A stretch of DNA of 64,000 bases from GCA-003244245 sp963712995 (GCA_963712995.1 CAVQKH010000008.1:78374-142373); one strand, 5' to 3'; counted from the stretch's first letter, positions 38,554 through 48,963 are shown. The notes: a model not told the origin generated them from the letters alone. Translations and numbers: made by a program.

Positions 38554-38577
38554 CAGGCACGGCCCTCACCAGGCACG
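38531..38577. repeat. Three tandem 16-bp repeats across a gene junction
   Basis: Units CCCTCACCAGGCACGG at 38531-38546, 38547-38562 and 38563-38577 (last base changed). The TrmH-like stop codon lies in the third unit and the GH76 GTG at 38553 in the second. As 16 is not a multiple of three, gain or loss of a unit would change the spacing and frame between the stop and possible starts. Confidence 0.85.
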
Positions 38578-39231
38578 ATGCAGGTCGGCGTGTTGGCGGA
38601 TCCAGGCGTGCATAGCGACTCCGGCCGCCACGCCGGCGTTGATCGACCGGGTCGAGCCGAACTGCGCGATCGAGACGGTCGACTTAGCTCCGGCGCGCGC
38701 TTCGGCGCTCAGACCGGGACCTTCCTGCCCGAACAGCAGCAGGCACTCCCGCGGCAGGTCGGCGGTCTCCAACCGTTGCGCGCCCGGGGAGTTGTCCACG
38801 GCGACCACGGTGAGTCCGGTCGCGGCGGCGTGCGCGAGCAGTTCAGCGATACCGTCGTGGTGTCGCAGGTGCTGGTAGCGGTCGGTGACCATGGCGCCGC
38901 GACGATTCCACCGGCGGCGGCCCACGATGTGCACCTCAGCCACCGCGAAGGCGTTCGCGGTGCGCACCACGGTGCCGATGTTGTGGTCGTGCCCGAAGTT
39001 CTCGATCGCCACGTGCAGCGGGTGGCGCCGGGCGTCGAGCTCGGCGACCACCGCGTCGCGGCGCCAGTACCGGTAGGCGTCGACGACATTGCGCCGGTCG
39101 CCTTCGCGTAACAGCTCGGGGTCGTAGCGGGGGTCGTCGGGCCAGGGGCCTTCCCACGGGCCGACACCGACGGCAGGGCCCCACTCCGTAGGGCCTTGAG
39201 AGTAACGATCCGAATCGGAGTGGTTACTCAC
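38566..39231 (-). CDS. TrmH/SpoU-family RNA 2'-O-methyltransferase
   Basis: 221 residues from GTG at 39231. SPOUT motifs are FGHDHNIGTVVRTANAFAV (motif 1), CLLLFGQEGPGLSAEARAG (motif 2) and IAQFGSTRSINAGVAAGVAM (motif 3), which build the SAM-binding knot. It would methylate a ribose in tRNA or rRNA; the nucleotide is unknown. In mycobacteria a similar gene lies close to the orotate phosphoribosyltransferase gene; here about 7.7 kb of mobile DNA lies between it and pyrE. Confidence 0.88.
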   Translation of the reverse strand: MSNHSDSDRYSQGPTEWGPAVGVGPWEGPWPDDPRYDPELLREGDRRNVVDAYRYWRRDAVVAELDARRHPLHVAIENFGHDHNIGTVVRTANAFAVAEVHIVGRRRWNRRGAMVTDRYQHLRHHDGIAELLAHAAATGLTVVAVDNSPGAQRLETADLPRECLLLFGQEGPGLSAEARAGAKSTVSIAQFGSTRSINAGVAAGVAMHAWIRQHADLHRAW

Positions 39232-39408
39232 TGTGTTACCTGGACTTGGGGACGGATACACGTGGTGAGCCTAGAGGTGACAGGACAGCCGGCTGCGCCA
39301 AGCCGATGGAGCACGACGAGCCCGTAAGGCCAGACACAGAGAGTCGATTGTATGTATGGTTTTCATCCAGTTCGGCTGGGTAGTCCAGGGTCCAGGGAGG
39401 CTAGGGTG

Positions 39409-41007
39409 CAATGCCACGTAGCGTAGTTTGATCATGATATTGACCTGCTGTTTCTCGGTAGTTCGGCGTGGCGTTGCGATGTTGGTCGGGTGTGGTGTCA
39501 CCGTCGCTGATCATGAGCGAGGGTGTGGTGGTGCGGCCGGATCAGGTGTCGTTGGGGGTGCTGGTCTCGGCGGTGCCCCGCGAGGTGATCGATGCTGCGG
39601 TGGCGGTGTGCGGGGTCGGGGACAAGCGCTCGGGTGGGAAGCTCCCGGCGCATGTGACGGCGTATCTGACCATGGCGATGTGCCTGTTCAGCGACGATGA
39701 CTACGAGGAGGTCGCGACCAAGGTCACGGGATCGCTGGACGGGTGGGGGTGTTGGGACGCCGGCTGGTCGGCGCCGACTGCGAGTGGGATCACCCAGGCC
39801 CGTAAACGGCTGGGCCGCACGGGTGCTGGCTGAGGTGTTCGAGCAGGTGCGGCCCGGTCGCCGGCGGCCGACCACCGCGGTGGGGGCGTTGGGGACGCGC
39901 GGGGGCGTTTGGCGGTGGCGGCTGGTGGCGATCGACGGGTTCGAGGTCGATGTGCCCGACACTGAGGGCAACGCCACCGAGTTCGGCTATGCGGGGTCGG
40001 GGGAAAATCGGTCGGCGTTCTGAAGGCGCGGGTGGTGGCGTTGGCGGAGTGCGGCACCCACGCGTTTGTGGCCGCCGCGGTCGGGGCGTGGTCGGTCGGG
40101 GAGAAGACCCTGGCAGGCGGGCTGTATCCGCGGCTGCGCCGCGATGAGCTGCTGACAGCGGACCCGTAACTTCTACTGTTTCGAGGGCTGGGGGCTGGCC
40201 GCGGGCACCGGGGCGGCGTTGCTGTGGCGGGCCCCGACCCAGCTGGCGCTGCCGGTGGTGAAGGTGCTGCCCGACGGCACCTACCTCACCGTGCTGATCA
40301 ACCCGGCATCCGCGGTGCCCGGCGCCGAGCTGCGATCCTGGCCGACCGCCGGTGAGCCCGGCGCCGAGCTCGACCGGACCAGGCGCACCTGGTCCGGGTC
40401 GTCGAGTACGACATCCCCGACCGCGCCGGCAACGGCACCGGCGAACTGATCGTGCTGCTGACCACCATCCTCGACCCTGCCGAGGCCCGCGCCGACGAAC
40501 TCGCCGCCGCCTACCACCAGCGCTGGGAAGAAGAAACCGCGCAACGACCAGCTGAAAACCCATCTGCGCGGACCCGGGCAAGATCCTGCGCTCGCGGCTA
40601 CCCGACCTCGTCCACCAGGAAATCTGGGCCTACCTGATCGTCCACCACGCCATCAGCGCCCTGATCACCCAGGCCGCCGAGGCCGCCGACCTCGACCCCG
40701 ACCGGATCTCCTTCACCCGAGCCCTGCGCCTGATCCGCCGCACCGCCACCGGGACGGCGGGCATTCCCCCCTCAGGACTGGGACTGACGCGCTCCCGACG
40801 CACCTGCCAGCATCGCCACCCAGCTCATCCCACCCCGCCGGGAACCGCACCTGCCCCCGCGCGGTCAAACGCGCCCGGCACAACCGCTACCGGGTCAAGA
40901 AACCCGACGAACCGGCCAGCACCCGCCACCACCAGCCCGGCCACCATCCGCATCCACCGACTGCCCGACCCACGAGCCGCATGATCAACTTAAGCTACGT
41001 GGCATTG
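39409..41007 (+). mobile_element. IS4-family-like insertion sequence with 10-bp target duplication
   Basis: 1599 bp. The left end begins CAATGCCACGTAG and the right end finishes with its complement CTACGTGGCATTG; similarity of the inverted ends extends about 30 bp to TTGATCAT. GGCTAGGGTG is present directly on both sides (39399-39408 and 41008-41017), a 10-bp target duplication typical in length for IS4-type elements. The uninterrupted target survives at 43358-43378 in the inverted-repeat partner, which confirms both ends. The transposase inside is frameshifted. Confidence 0.85.
39513..40983 (+). pseudogene. IS4-family transposase, multiply frameshifted
   Basis: The N-terminal IS4 domain is in one frame (SLGVLVSAVPREVIDAAVAV, AHVTAYLTMAMCLFSDDDYE, WSAPTASGITQARKRLG). 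It continues in a second frame at 39815 (LAEVFEQVRPGRRR, RLVAIDGFEVDVPDTEGNAT with the first catalytic Asp) and then further frames from 40020 (GWGLAAGTGAALLWRAPTQL) to the end. At least three frame changes are needed, so it cannot transpose on its own. Confidence 0.75.
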
Positions 41008-41681
41008 GGCTAGGGTGTCCCGTCGCTGTACTCGTGCTTGCCTCCGCACCTTCCAGCCCGTTCCGATACGAGCGTGGGGTGTGGCAGCAGCACGGTCGTT
41101 TGACTACCACACTAGATGTACATCATCTGATGTACTGATATACAAATTTAAAATTACACGAATTACTGTATTTTTCAGCACAGTGATACCGTCTAAGATT
41201 TGACACTGTTCCGCCACGTACACTGATTTACTGAATAAATGCACACTGATCCACTAAATAAAGAAGTGGCCAGACTCTTGTGTTTAAAGAGCCTGGCCAC
41301 CGTCCTTATCAGGTCATCCACGGCCCGCCAAGACAGCGGATGACTTCGATCAGCACCAGCAGCGCAAGTTTGGCCGTGCACGGCTCCCGCTTGTCGCTGT
41401 CCGGCTCTACGGGTAGACCCCTTTCTGGGCCTGTGGTGACGAGTCACGCACCTCACCGTCCTAAGGACGAGAGACCGAGCGCCGAACGACGCCCGAGGGG
41501 TCATCTTCCGAGCCCCTAGGGTGCCCGGAAGACCAACCCCCTGCCTGACCGCACTGGCAGATGAGCATACAGTCGGACAACGCGTCGGACAACGCTTTGG
41601 CCCCATCCACAGTTTTCATACCCGACCCACGACACACTCGATCTTGATCTCGACGAACTCGGGGCGCCACTAGGCAAGCTG
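41008..41681. repeat. Left arm of a 0.67-kb inverted repeat
   Basis: Nearly the exact reverse complement of 42696-43367, with a few small differences near 41176 and 41410. The arm contains an 18-bp palindrome GTACATCATCTGATGTAC at about 41116, an AT-rich block, and a hairpin of 14 bp (41266-41300) that looks like a terminator. The IS4-like element was inserted at its outer end. No transposase gene is recognisable within the arm. Confidence 0.85.
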
Positions 41682-41789
41682 TCATGAGACACCAAGAGCA
41701 CTGTCTCCGCTGGTCAGCGGGGCTCAGCCGAGCGCGCCTGCGAACAATTTCGCATCTTACGCAATGATCAATTACCCAGGTACTGAGCA

Positions 41790-42690
41790 ATGAAAATCCC
41801 GTGGCATGTCGCTCCGTTGAATTTTGGTCCTGATCGTATAGGGCTACAGGCGATCATCCACACGCCTGAGGAGTCGTCATCCCTATATCTGACCCCTATG
41901 TCTGCTACTACCCTGTTGCTCACGGTCGAGCCGGGAGCGCTCGATGCCCGCTCGTCGTGGTCGGAGTTCAAGTCGTTCGTGGTGACGATGACGCGTGATG
42001 TTCCGCTGCAGGCGTTGGAGGCGACGCTGGCTGATGCTCAGGAGCGGTTGATCGATTCGGTGCGTGGCCCGCGGTGCGCGCCGGTGCCGGGCCTACCAGC
42101 GCCGTTTGGGTGCCCGGGGTGTGAGATGGCCGAGGACTTTGCGCGTAAGGTTAGCGGGCACGCTCGTGCCGGTGCGATCAAAACGGGGCTGGGGGTGTAG
42201 GGGCTGGGGGTGTATCTGGCGCTGGGGTTGGTCGGCCGGTTCAGGCCCACCGGGCGGCGCCGGGCCCATACCCATCTGCTCAGGCTCACCATCGGTGCAT
42301 ACTGACCCAGCAGCTCTGGCCGACCACCCCGATCCAACGCTATTGTGGCGCCTGCCACGGACTGCGCAAGGCCTTCTACACCGACGACGACGCCAACCGC
42401 CATGTCAACCCGCCTAGATCCCGACCTGCGAGCTCAGCTGGCCCGCCTGGGCGGACCCGAGCTGGGCACCGACATCCTCGAACGCATCTCAACGCCCGCA
42501 CCGACATCGGCGGCAGCCGCTGGAGCATCCCCGGACTGCTCGACCTACTCGCCGTGCACACCGCCGGCAACTGCACCATCCAGCCTGGAAGGAGATCAAA
42601 CGAGCGGCGAACCGGTCGAGCCCCTTACCATTCCGCCTTCAAAAAGTCAACGCTTGGGCGACGCCACCGGAAACTCGCCAAGTACCACTC
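41790..42690 (+). pseudogene. Transposase-like remnant between the inverted arms
   Basis: Several frames carry protein-like pieces: ARSSWSEFKSFVVTMTRDVP and LADAQERLIDSVRGPRCAP from about 41940, then TPIQRYCGACHGLRKAFYTD near 42330 and LNARTDIGGSRWSIPGLLDL near 42495, ending with NRSSPLPFRLQKVNAW. The last pieces resemble the C-terminal part of transposases found in actinobacteria, but I cannot name the family. Multiple frame changes and stops mean it is not functional. Confidence 0.5.
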
Positions 42691-42695
42691 AGTAG

Positions 42696-43367
42696 CAGCT
42701 TGCTTAGCGGCGCCCCGAGTTCGTCGAGATCAAGATCGAGTGTGTCGTGGGTCGGGTATGAAAACTGTGGATGGGGCCAAAGCGTTGTCCGACGCGTTGT
42801 CCGACTGTATGCTCATCTGCCAGTGCGGTCAGGCAGGGGGTTGGTCTTCCGGGCACCCTAGGGGCTCGGAAGATGACCCCTCGGGCGTCGTTCGGCGCTC
42901 GGTCTCTCGTCCTTAGGACGGTGAGGTGCGTGACTCGTCACCACAGGCCCAGAAAGGGGTCTACCCGTAAGAAGCCGGACAGCGACAAGCGGGAGCCGTG
43001 CACGGCCAAACTTGCGCTGCTGGTGCTGATCGAAGTCATCCGCTGTCTTGGCGGGCCGTGGATGACCTGATAAGGACGGTGGCCAGGCTCTTTAAACACA
43101 AGAGTCTGGCCACTTCTTTATTTAGTGGATCGGTGTGCATTTCTTCAGTAAATCAGTGTACATGGCGGAACAGTGTCAAATCTTAGACGGTATCACTGTC
43201 TGATCCGGTAATTCGTGTAATTTTAAATTTGTATATCAGCACATCAGATGATGTACATCTAGTGTGGTAGTCAAACGACCGTGCTGCTGCCACACCCCAC
43301 GCTCGTATCGGAACGGGCCTGGAAGGTGCGGAGGCAAGCACGAGTACAGCGACGGGACACCCTAGCC
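42696..43367. repeat. Right arm of the 0.67-kb inverted repeat
   Basis: Reverse-complement partner of 41008-41681. Its outer boundary (43358-43378) retains the sequence that the IS4-like element split on the left side. Short open frames such as the one ending GPWMT at 43070 are unrecognised. Confidence 0.85.
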
Positions 43368-44388
43368 TCCCCTGGACTCCCCACGAGGTCCGATGCTTAG
43401 GAAGCTGCCCAGCCCACCAATTTTCGATCTTGAAGGGGGCAACGGCTCGAAGTGTGCCATGAGACACCAAGAGTACTGGCTCCACTTGCCAGCGAGGCCT
43501 GTGCCCTCCTCGTCAAGTGCGTGTTTCAGCAGCTCATCACTGTCATCGTGAAACTGGCTACCGGTTCCGTGCAACGTCCCGGAAGCGGCATAGGCACTCA
43601 TCGACCAGAACCGGAGCTCGGTGCTGAACACCCAGACACCCTGGGGCCGCCCGCAGCAGTCTTGCGTACAGGCAAGGCGAAGCCGGAGACCTACCGACTG
43701 GCAACGGCCTACAACAGCGCCATGCGGCACTTCGCCCGTAAGAGTCAGCCAGGGACGCCGGATGCAGTTGCACAATCTACGTACATCGTACATACTCTGA
43801 TGTACACTATCTGATGACCAGCCGACAGGACGACGAGAAGTGATCATGTACGACCGGAGCACAACAGGCCCCCGAGCACGGCCGGTGATTCGTAGTCCAA
43901 GAGCTCATCGTGGCACTCAAGGCAGTGCACGATGATCTGCCGATGCGGGTTGGGCTGCTGGGCGTCGCCGGGCTGGTCACCTTCGGCATGTTGCTCGAAG
44001 ATACCCGTCAAAATTTCCTAAATAAGGTCCCAAATAGACCCCTGCAGTTCCACACGTTTCACTAGGACGAGAAGTTTCCTAGCACGCAGAACGAGTGGTA
44101 GGGGGCTTATGCGGTGCCTGTGGAAGCAGGGCGTGTGTTTGCGCTGCCGACATTCATTATTCCAACGGAATGATATCTCAATACTGAACATCGCGAAGGG
44201 GGGTCAGACGACGACTGAGCACTTGGGCGCCAACGGAAACAGGGCGTTTCGTCCCCACACGCGGGAATAGAACGATCTGGGGCAGCCTAGACATGAATTT
44301 TTGTGGGCGCTGCCGCAACTGTCGGGTCGACGGGGACAAAACCGTACCAGAAGAAACGTCTAGCTAGCTGCCACAGCAAGGGAATCCG
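43368..44388. other. Remnant-rich region without an intact gene
   Basis: About 1 kb. Bases 43455-43490 repeat a motif from 41685 (catgagacaccaagag). Around 43780-43815 short TGTACA-type palindromes resemble antitoxin operators, followed by an interrupted frame (MTSRQDDEK then stop). A frame near 43905-44010 gives ELIVALKAVHDDLPMRVGLL and GVAGLVTFGMLLEDTRQNF, a possible membrane-protein scrap. Bases 44060-44388 are AT-richer and appear non-coding, with the promoter of the kinase gene probably near the end. Confidence 0.5.
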
Positions 44389-45649
44389 ATGAAAATTTCG
44401 GGTCAAATAAAGAATATTCACATCCCGCCGTCGGCAAGGTGGGATATACTCTTTCTTCCAGCGCTTTTTTTGTTCAATTGTTTCACCTTTTCGTCATGGT
44501 GGCCCCTGAGTAAATTTGCGACCAACCCCTGGTCGTCCCTCGCGTGGTTGTACGGGCTGGTTATGCTCGTGCCCCTGGTCTGGCGAGACAAGGCACCACT
44601 GACCGTTTTCGCTACACAATGCGTGCTCACCGTAACAGCGTGGCCGTTCTTTGATCTTTACACCCCGATAACAGGAGTTCCAGTCGCCCTGTACGCGGTT
44701 TCCGTTCGCTACAGTAAGAGAATTTCCCTGCCAGCATTGCTGGTGTCGCTTATTCCCAACGGGCTCGCCGCTGCCGTGGCATTCAAAGTTGATTACACCT
44801 TCGAAGAAGAGATCAGATCATTCATTCAAAATAGCATATTCCTTGTTCTCCTAGTCGGGGTAGCGTGGGCCTTGGGGCGGGGAACCCAGGCCAGCAAGCG
44901 ACGTGTTCAATTCCTGGAAAACAAACAGAAAACAGCTCAGGCGGCAGTGATCCGAGGAACGGAGAAGAATCGCCGGAGAGCTCCACGACATCGTCTGCCA
45001 CGCGGTGACTTTAATGATCTTGCAAGCCGCCGGAGCAGCCCGGGTCGCCAAAACCGACTTGGCCGAGGTCATCCAAGCACTGACGAATATCGAGTCCAAA
45101 GGCACCCAGGCAATGGCCGAGTTACAACGCCTACTCGGGGTCCTGCGCGGCGAGGACCCCACTGACCACGCCGACAAGCGACAACGGGCTCAGGCCACAA
45201 CCGGGACTGGCAAATCTCCCTCGAGCTCCTCGGCTCACTTCCAGCAATCGGCAAGCAACTCACCCATCAGGTCGAAGGCACACCACGCGACCTGGACCCG
45301 AGCGTCGACCTGGCCGCGTACCGGATTGTGCAGGAAGGCCTGACCAATGTCCTCAGACATGCCGGCGAGCGCGCTAGCCCGCAGCTGCGGCTGGTCTGGC
45401 AAGCTCACACCCTGCTCATCCAGATAGACAACGGCACTAATCTGGCAAAGGCACACCATGGGCAGGCGACATCCGGGAGGTCGCGGACTGGTGGGCCTGC
45501 GCGAGCGAGTCCACGCGGTCGGCGGACACCTGGAAGCAGGACCCCATCGCGGAGTCGGCTATCGACTGGCCGCTACCCTCCCGCTCGCTACCCATCCGGG
45601 GGTTCCTCATACTGCCATGCTTCTCTCTCCGACAGGACCAGGACTATAA
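44389..45649 (+). pseudogene. NarL-type sensor histidine kinase, frameshifted
   Basis: The first 185 codons encode five to six hydrophobic segments, with WWPLSKFATNPW and LVWRDKAPLTVFATQ. The frame then breaks near 44955: the HisKA_3 box RRRIAGELHDIVCHAVTLM (His in ELHD) is in the next frame, and YRIVQEGLTNVLRHAGERAS (N-box) and GLVGLRERVHAVGGHLEAG (G-box) are reached after further shifts near 45210 and 45465. All kinase motifs survive, so decay is recent or the sequence has errors. A response regulator gene follows 9 bp later. Confidence 0.75.
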
Positions 45650-45658
45650 GGAGAAAGC

Positions 45659-46359
45659 ATGAGCGTGATCCGAGTCATCGTAGCCGATGACCAGCCGATG
45701 GCACGAGCCGGTATAAGAATGCTGCTCAAAAACGAGGAGGACATCGAGGTCGTCGCCGAAGCATTGATGGCCAGGACGTTCTCATTCAGTCCCGCGCCCA
45801 ACGCCCGGACGTGATTCTCATGGACGTGCGCATGCCAGGCACCGACGGCGTCGCCGCGACCCGCGCTGTGGTCGAGGAGGGTCTGACCGCACACAGCGGC
45901 CAGCCTATCAGGATCATTATTCTGACGACCTACGACATCGACCAGTACGTCTACGACGCACTACACGCCGGTGCTTCAGGTTTCCTGCTCAAACATGTCA
46001 TCCCCGCCGAGATCGCTGCCGCAATCCATGCAGTGGTTGCAGGTGGGGCCTGGCTGGATCCCGGCGTCGCCCGCAGACTCATCGACAAGTTCAACACCCC
46101 ACCTGATCTGCGCACATCCACACCAGCCCAGCTGGCCGAGCTGACCCCCCGCGAGCAGGAAGTACTCATTCTTCTCGCTCAAGGCCTGTCCAACGCCGAG
46201 GTCGGTGCACAGCTACACATCGCCGAAGCCACCGTGAGAACACACCTTGCCCGCGTGATGTCCAAGCTCGATGTTCGGGAGAAAACACAAGCGGTGATTG
46301 CAGCCTATCAAGCAGGGCTCGTCCAGACTCCGGCTCCTCGACCAAGTACGTCACAGTAA
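45659..46359 (+). pseudogene. NarL/FixJ-type response regulator, frameshifted
   Basis: ATG at 45659 follows AAGGAG. VIVADDQPMARAGIRMLLKN begins the receiver domain; a frame change near 45765 separates it from VILMDVRMPGTDGVAATRAV with the phospho-Asp. The rest is intact: ILTTYDIDQYVYDALHAGAS, FLLKHV and the LuxR HTH ELTPREQEVLILLAQGLSN with VRTHLARVMSKL. Partner of the kinase just upstream. Confidence 0.8.
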
Positions 46360-46500
46360 TTTCTGAAACGGCACAAGCAGAACTAAAAATTCACCCGATC
46401 CGCGGTGTAATGTACTCGTCGGCCCAAGCGATACTATAGGGATAGAGTCCGTACAGGCTCCGTGTCCTGGGGATGCGGAGCTCCGTCTCCGGGAGTAGCG

Positions 46501-46887
46501 ATGGCGCAGGAAGAACAGGATGTGACTCCATTTGGGACGGTGACCTCAGATCGGCTGATCTACAATGTCCAACAGGGCTGGTTCACGGAGAGATCACAGA
46601 AAGAAATTCCTCTCCAGCATATCATCAGCGCGAAACTGGTGATTAAGCGTTATCGATTTTTCGGCGTCTTATTCCTACTCATTGCGCTAGCGTGCCAGGC
46701 ACTGGACTCCGTGGGGATACTAATTGCGATCATCCCCCTATCGCTGGCCATCCTGCTACTATGGGGATTACCCTCAATAAGAGTGAAAACCACCGATGAG
46801 GGCGATTTGCTGTCCACTACTGGACCACCGTGGACCCGTCCCGAGGCCGAATGGTTCGTAGCTGCTGTGAACCAACGCCGTCAATAA
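46501..46887 (+). CDS. Small membrane protein with PH-like N-terminus
   Basis: 128 residues from ATG at 46501. TSDRLIYNVQQGWFTERSQK and EIPLQHIISAKLVIKRYRFF look like the beta strands of a bacterial PH (YdbT/DUF304-like) domain. Two hydrophobic segments follow (GVLFLLIALACQALDSVGIL, IAIIPLSLAILLLWG), then SIRVKTTDEGDLLSTTGPPW and a C-terminal helix. Function unknown. It lies at the right edge of the mobile zone, on the strand opposite pyrE. Confidence 0.6.
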   Translation: MAQEEQDVTPFGTVTSDRLIYNVQQGWFTERSQKEIPLQHIISAKLVIKRYRFFGVLFLLIALACQALDSVGILIAIIPLSLAILLLWGLPSIRVKTTDEGDLLSTTGPPWTRPEAEWFVAAVNQRRQ

Positions 46888-46907
46888 CTGAAGCGTTGGT
46901 GTCGCCC

Positions 46908-47463
46908 TCACAGGAGCTCGCTCATGCGCAAGACTGCACGGTAGGGCAGGCCGGCTTGCTCGATGACCTCGCGAGCGCCGGTGTTGCGGTCCACCACGGT
47001 GGCCACGCCGACGACGTCCGCGCCCGCCTCGCGCAGGGCCGTGACCACGGTGAGCACGGAGGTGCCGGTGGTGGAGGTGTCCTCGACGGCGAGCACTGCA
47101 GCGACCAACGACGTCCGGGCCCTCGATGCGCCGCTGCAGCCCGTGCTGCTTGGTCGCCTTGCGCACCACGAAAGCGTCCACCGGGGGACCCGGCGCGTGC
47201 AGCACCGCGGTGGCGACCGGGTCGGCGCCCAGCGTCAGACCACCCACCGCCTGGTAGGACCAGTCGGCGGTCAGCTCGCGGACCAGCCGCCCGATCAGCG
47301 GCGCGGCCTCGTGATGCAGCGTCACGCGGCGCAGGTCGACGTAGTAGTCGGCCTGCGCGCCCGAAGACAAGGTGACCCGGCCCGGCACCACCGCCAGCTG
47401 CCGCACCAAAGCCACCAGCCGGTGTCGCGCCTCGGTAGCCGCCGCCTGACCCAGGGCACTCAC
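46908..47463 (-). pseudogene. pyrE: Orotate phosphoribosyltransferase, single frameshift
   Basis: GTG at 47463 overlaps the SDR stop by 4 bp. Frame 1 encodes LVRQLAVVPGRVTLSSGAQA, DYYVDLRRVTLHHEAAPLIG and VRKATKQHGLQRRIEGPDVV. Near 47105 one extra base shifts the frame, and VLAVEDTSTTGTSVLTVVTA, the PRPP-binding loop, with REAGADVVGVATVVDRNTGA continues to the stop at 46908. Joined, the length is normal for PyrE, which makes OMP from orotate and PRPP. Loss would require uracil unless another copy exists, so a sequence error is a serious alternative. Confidence 0.8.
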
Positions 47464-48233
47464 GTGCGGCCCCGCCCGGTACGCCCGGCGAATCGCCGGA
47501 CGAGACCGCGGGGTAGCACGTCGATCAGGCCGACGAGCGCTCGGTACTGCAGGCCCGGCACCGAGAGGGCGCGGCCGCGGCGCAGGTCGGCCAGGCACTC
47601 GCGGACCACATCGTCGGGGTCCAGGTAGAGCACCGAGGGAGTGCCGGTCATGTCGATCCCCGCGCGGGAGTGGAACTCGGTGCGGACGAAACCCGGGCAC
47701 AGCGCGATCACCTGCACGCCGGTGCCGGCCAGCGACAGCGACAGCCCTTCGGAGAGCATGGCCACGTACGCCTTGCTCGCTCCGTAGGTGGTGCCGCGGC
47801 CAGGGGTGAAAGCGGCGACGCTGGATACATTGATCACCGCTCCGCGCCCGGCCCGGATCATGCCGGGCAGCGCGGCGTGGGTCAGCCGCAGCACGCTGGT
47901 CACGTTGACATCCAGCTGCGCCTGGAGATCGTCGATGCCAGCGTTGACGAAGGCGTCGGCGGCGATCGCGAAACCGGCGTTGTTCACCAGCAGATCCAGC
48001 GGATCCGACGTGCGCAACCAGTTCTCGACCTGCTGCCGCTGCTCGGCGTCGGCCAGATCGGCGGGTAGCACCTCGACACTGATCCCGTGGCGCTGCGACA
48101 GCTCCCCGGACAGTCGCTCCAACCGTTCCCGGTCCCGGGCCACAAGCACCAGGTCGTAGCCCTGCGCCGCGAGACGACGGGCGAACGCGCCCCCGATCCC
48201 CGCAGTAGGACCGGTGATCAGCGCAGTCGGCAT
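47460..48233 (-). CDS. Short-chain dehydrogenase/reductase
   Basis: 257 residues. TALITGPTAGIGGAFARRLA is the classical TGxxxGIG cofactor loop; NNAGFA, a Ser in INVSSVAAF and YGASKAYVAM (YxxxK) complete the active site. NADP preference is suggested by RDRERLERL. The C-terminus is basic. It is translationally linked to pyrE by a 4-bp overlap. Substrate unknown. Confidence 0.88.
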   Translation of the reverse strand: MPTALITGPTAGIGGAFARRLAAQGYDLVLVARDRERLERLSGELSQRHGISVEVLPADLADAEQRQQVENWLRTSDPLDLLVNNAGFAIAADAFVNAGIDDLQAQLDVNVTSVLRLTHAALPGMIRAGRGAVINVSSVAAFTPGRGTTYGASKAYVAMLSEGLSLSLAGTGVQVIALCPGFVRTEFHSRAGIDMTGTPSVLYLDPDDVVRECLADLRRGRALSVPGLQYRALVGLIDVLPRGLVRRFAGRTGRGRT

Positions 48234-48281
48234 ACCCCTCAGGCTAGCGATGCTCAGACGATCGGCGGGCGAAGGGCGCGG

Positions 48282-48887
48282 TCAGACGAGAGTGTTGATG
48301 AAGTCTTCCGATGTGGTGGGCTGGGAGAACATCGGGAAGTCGTAGGCGATCGCATTGTCGTGCTGCTCAGGTGAGGTCGCCGCCATGCAGTCGGTGAGTG
48401 TGACGACCTGATAGCCGTGCTCGTAACCGGTCCGCATCGTGGACTCGACGCAGCAGTTGGTGAGGAAACCGCCGAGAGCGATCGTCGTGATGCCCTTGCT
48501 ACGGAGGATGAAGTCGAGGTTGGTACTGGCGAAGGTGTCCAGGCCGCGTTTGCCCTCGATCACGATGTCGCCTTCCTGTGGCGCCAACTCGACGATGATG
48601 GCGGCCCCCCAGCTGCCTTTCACGAAGCACTGGCCGTCGACGACACCCTTGAGGACCCCGTAAGGGTGCGCGCTGAGCTCGCCGTACCCTTCGGCGAAGG
48701 TGATGGGTACGTGCATGACCGTGACCCCGGCCGACCGGGCGGCATCGACCACCCGCTTGGTGTTGGCCAGCATGTCGGTCTTGCCCATCACCTCTTGCAC
48801 CGCGCCGTGCAGGACGCCGCCCTCGGAGGCGAAGTCGTTCTGATACTCGATCAGCACGACGGCGGTGGTGGTGGGGTTGATCGCCAT
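48282..48887 (-). CDS. Isochorismatase-family cysteine hydrolase
   Basis: 201 residues from ATG at 48887 (MAINPTTTAVVLIEYQNDF). The catalytic Cys is in GGFLTNCCVESTMRTGYEHG with the cis-peptide region just before it; Lys is in IVIEGKRGLDTF. The position that is Asp in most family members reads Glu in LIEYQNDF, a variant I have seen in one amidase-like subgroup. Likely hydrolyses a small amide or carbamoyl compound. A strong hairpin lies just upstream. Confidence 0.8.
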   Translation of the reverse strand: MAINPTTTAVVLIEYQNDFASEGGVLHGAVQEVMGKTDMLANTKRVVDAARSAGVTVMHVPITFAEGYGELSAHPYGVLKGVVDGQCFVKGSWGAAIIVELAPQEGDIVIEGKRGLDTFASTNLDFILRSKGITTIALGGFLTNCCVESTMRTGYEHGYQVVTLTDCMAATSPEQHDNAIAYDFPMFSQPTTSEDFINTLV

Positions 48888-48916
48888 GCCGGCCTCCTCT
48901 GCCATCACGGGTCATA

Positions 48917-48956
48917 GCAATACAGCCGAGCCGACGCGGCGGCTCGGCTGTATTGC
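48917..48956. terminator. 16-bp stem-loop upstream of the cysteine hydrolase
   Basis: GCAATACAGCCGAGCC and its perfect complement enclose an 8-nt loop GACGCGGC. It sits 30 bp before the hydrolase start on the minus strand, so it probably ends transcription coming from further upstream, or acts as leader structure. Confidence 0.75.
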
Positions 48957-48963
48957 ACAGATT

